From Phylloscopus collybita (Eukaryota > Chordata > Aves > Passeriformes > Phylloscopidae), in contig JAJNNQ010000029.1 of the NCBI GenBank assembly GCA_027886175.1, positions 5,326,501 through 5,390,500 on the forward strand: a stretch of DNA of 64,000 bases, given 5' to 3'. The translations under genes were made by a program, and so were the position numbers. The stretch's first letter is position 1. Each line of letters starts with the position of its first letter. The notes under the pieces were generated by a model, which did no database searches, was not told the DNA's origin, and saw only the letters and a list, made by a program, of their open reading frames with translations. Positions 62,679 to 64,000 of the stretch are shown piece after piece.

Positions 62679-64000
62679 TTATTTATTCAAGCGTTTCTTC
62701 AATTGTTCTAGATGCCTAGCATCAGCATCCTGAAGAATTAATACAGTAGCTTTAGACTGAAATGGGTTAAATTCAATAGTCATCAAACAACAGAGATCTA
62801 TCAGCTGCTTTTGACATTTCTCTAAACCATCTTTAAGTTTCAGACGTAAAGCTGGATCCTTTTTCATCTTATTCATTTCAGGCACTGAAAAGCCAATCAA
62901 ACTTGTTAGAATATCATCAACAAAATCTACTTCAAGATAAGCAGAGCCATCAGAAATTTTAGCCTTTATACCCCAGGACCCATTGCTTTTTGTGAGGTTT
63001 CCAGTGAGAGTGACAATAAAACATTTAACTTTCAGAACTGTAACAGTTTCTGGTTTTTTTGCAAGGAGAAGGGAAATATATGTGAAAGGTGGAGAATCTA
63101 AATCTAAATGTGCCTCTACTGCCTTGCAAGGAAAGTTCTGTGAATCACATTTCTGCTGATCTCCTTCTGGATCCATTTCTAAGGAAAATACAGGATCATC
63201 ATTTAACACTTTGCTGTCAGAAGTGTGTTGGCGTCTACATTTGCTCTCTTCTAGGTCTGTATAATTCTGCCCTTCCTCAGGAGGATTTGCCAAAGAAAAA
63301 TCTGATGAACTGCAGGTCTGACGTAAACCTTTGTGCTGCAAAAAGTTACCCATGCTGTTTCCATCGTCATCAAATATGGTTCTTCTCATGTTCTTTTCCT
63401 TGCTGATAGCTTCCCTTAACTTACGTCTTTCGTTCACATTGTCTTCTTCATGTGTGTCATTTAAAGATGAATTGCAGGAGCTTCTAGATGTATGTGGAAG
63501 TCCGTCAGCAATTAAACCTATGTTCCTGCTCATGTCCACTGGTGGCACTTCTTCCATCTCTCTTTGCATCTCCTCTTCCAGAAGAAAGTCATCTTCTAAA
63601 GGAAAGTCATTTAAAAAGCCATCACCATATTCTTTGGGAGGAGAAATTTGTTCATCTGAGTGAGGGAAAGGACTTGCAGATTTTTGTAGCAAAACATTTC
63701 CATTGTGTGCAGTCAGTGAACCTGAGGCTGTATTCAAATCGTTGCTCCTACTACAGTATCCACTTTCTAAAGATGTTCTGTTGTTTAAAGTAAAATCACT
63801 ATTTTCATCAAGGCTGGCTAAAAGCTCTTCATCTGAAGGCCCAAGAGTTTGTTCTAATTCATCTGCAGGCCTTGAAAAAATCTGTTCATGTCCAGCTTGT
63901 CCAACAGAATCAGGGTTTTCAGATTCTCCAATTAATCTAGCAAGGACTCTTTCCTGACAATAATCCTCAAGAAGAACATCAACTTCACCCCCCAACAGCT
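62679..64000 (-). CDS. RMI1: RMI1, RecQ-mediated genome instability protein 1 (C-terminal part; 5' end outside window)
   Basis: RMI1 is the OB-fold scaffold of the nuclear BLM-TOP3A-RMI1-RMI2 dissolvasome, which resolves double Holliday junctions without crossovers. One uninterrupted frame runs from the window edge to a TAA stop at 62679-62681, about 440 codons; vertebrate RMI1 is roughly 600-650 residues and usually has one coding exon, so about the first 200 residues, including the N-terminal OB fold that binds TOP3A and BLM, lie beyond 64000. The first in-window methionine-like call is only a TTG leucine codon inside the gene, so no start is assigned. Visible residues 1-300 are acidic, serine-rich linker ([14 protein letters not shown]). 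From about residue 302 ([11 protein letters not shown]) to 435 is the C-terminal OB fold that binds RMI2, with [13 protein letters not shown] and a basic end, QLKKRLNK. No frameshift or stop is seen, so the gene looks functional. Recognition is by remembered family sequence and domain order. Confidence 0.95.
   Translation of the reverse strand, partial: LLGGEVDVLLEDYCQERVLARLIGESENPDSVGQAGHEQIFSRPADELEQTLGPSDEELLASLDENSDFTLNNRTSLESGYCSRSNDLNTASGSLTAHNGNVLLQKSASPFPHSDEQISPPKEYGDGFLNDFPLEDDFLLEEEMQREMEEVPPVDMSRNIGLIADGLPHTSRSSCNSSLNDTHEEDNVNERRKLREAISKEKNMRRTIFDDDGNSMGNFLQHKGLRQTCSSSDFSLANPPEEGQNYTDLEESKCRRQHTSDSKVLNDDPVFSLEMDPEGDQQKCDSQNFPCKAVEAHLDLDSPPFTYISLLLAKKPETVTVLKVKCFIVTLTGNLTKSNGSWGIKAKISDGSAYLEVDFVDDILTSLIGFSVPEMNKMKKDPALRLKLKDGLEKCQKQLIDLCCLMTIEFNPFQSKATVLILQDADARHLEQLKKRLNK

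Overview
The window looks like bird genomic DNA, most likely from a passerine. It is AT-rich and gene-poor. Its recognisable repeats are decayed CR1 LINEs and retroviral LTRs, with no mammalian-type SINEs. The one gene I can name is RMI1, at the right edge on the minus strand (62679 to past 64000); only its C-terminal ~440 codons are inside. In other amniotes RMI1 lies in a block that in birds belongs to the Z chromosome, so a Z-linked origin is a reasonable inference but is not shown by the sequence.

Layout. At 1.5-5.2 kb a 350-380 bp direct repeat (1535-1915 and 4682-5033) brackets a minus-strand stretch that reads like a decayed multi-exon protein gene: long coherent frames, three in-frame stops, a frameshift, and one plausible GT-AG intron joining two frames in phase. 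I cannot name the protein. From 5.8 to 7.8 kb an ERVL-type LTR is interrupted or abutted by a CpG-rich minus-strand LTR. LTRs also lie at 13.6, 17.6, 26.6, 36.1 and 36.9 kb. At 15.09-16.56 kb is a compact LTR element: a full LTR, about 282 bp internal sequence and a truncated second LTR, flanked by the 5-bp duplication ATGCC. Its internal sequence recurs inverted at 38.25-38.54 kb without LTRs. Further members of this LTR family lie at 30.8-31.6, 48.9 (fragment), 50.98-51.72 (solo, ATGAT duplication) and 56.8-57.6 kb.

CR1 copies lie at 9.6 (fragment), 19.7, 30.7-31.7 (split by an LTR), 31.7-32.5, 40.9-43.5 (endonuclease and reverse transcriptase parts, split by a solo LTR), 47.0-48.6, 50.6 (fragment), 55.1-55.9 and 58.1-58.6 kb. 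None is intact. A 113-bp piece comprising one CR1's 3' end plus its flank is copied with a single mismatch into an LTR 1.45 kb away.

The remaining sequence (about 8-13, 20-26, 28-30.6, 32.5-36, 43.5-47, 52-55 and 59-62.6 kb) shows no gene I can support. I found no tRNA, rRNA, CRISPR array or bacterial-type feature. The genes do not form a pathway: the window is mainly the repeat-rich region downstream of RMI1.
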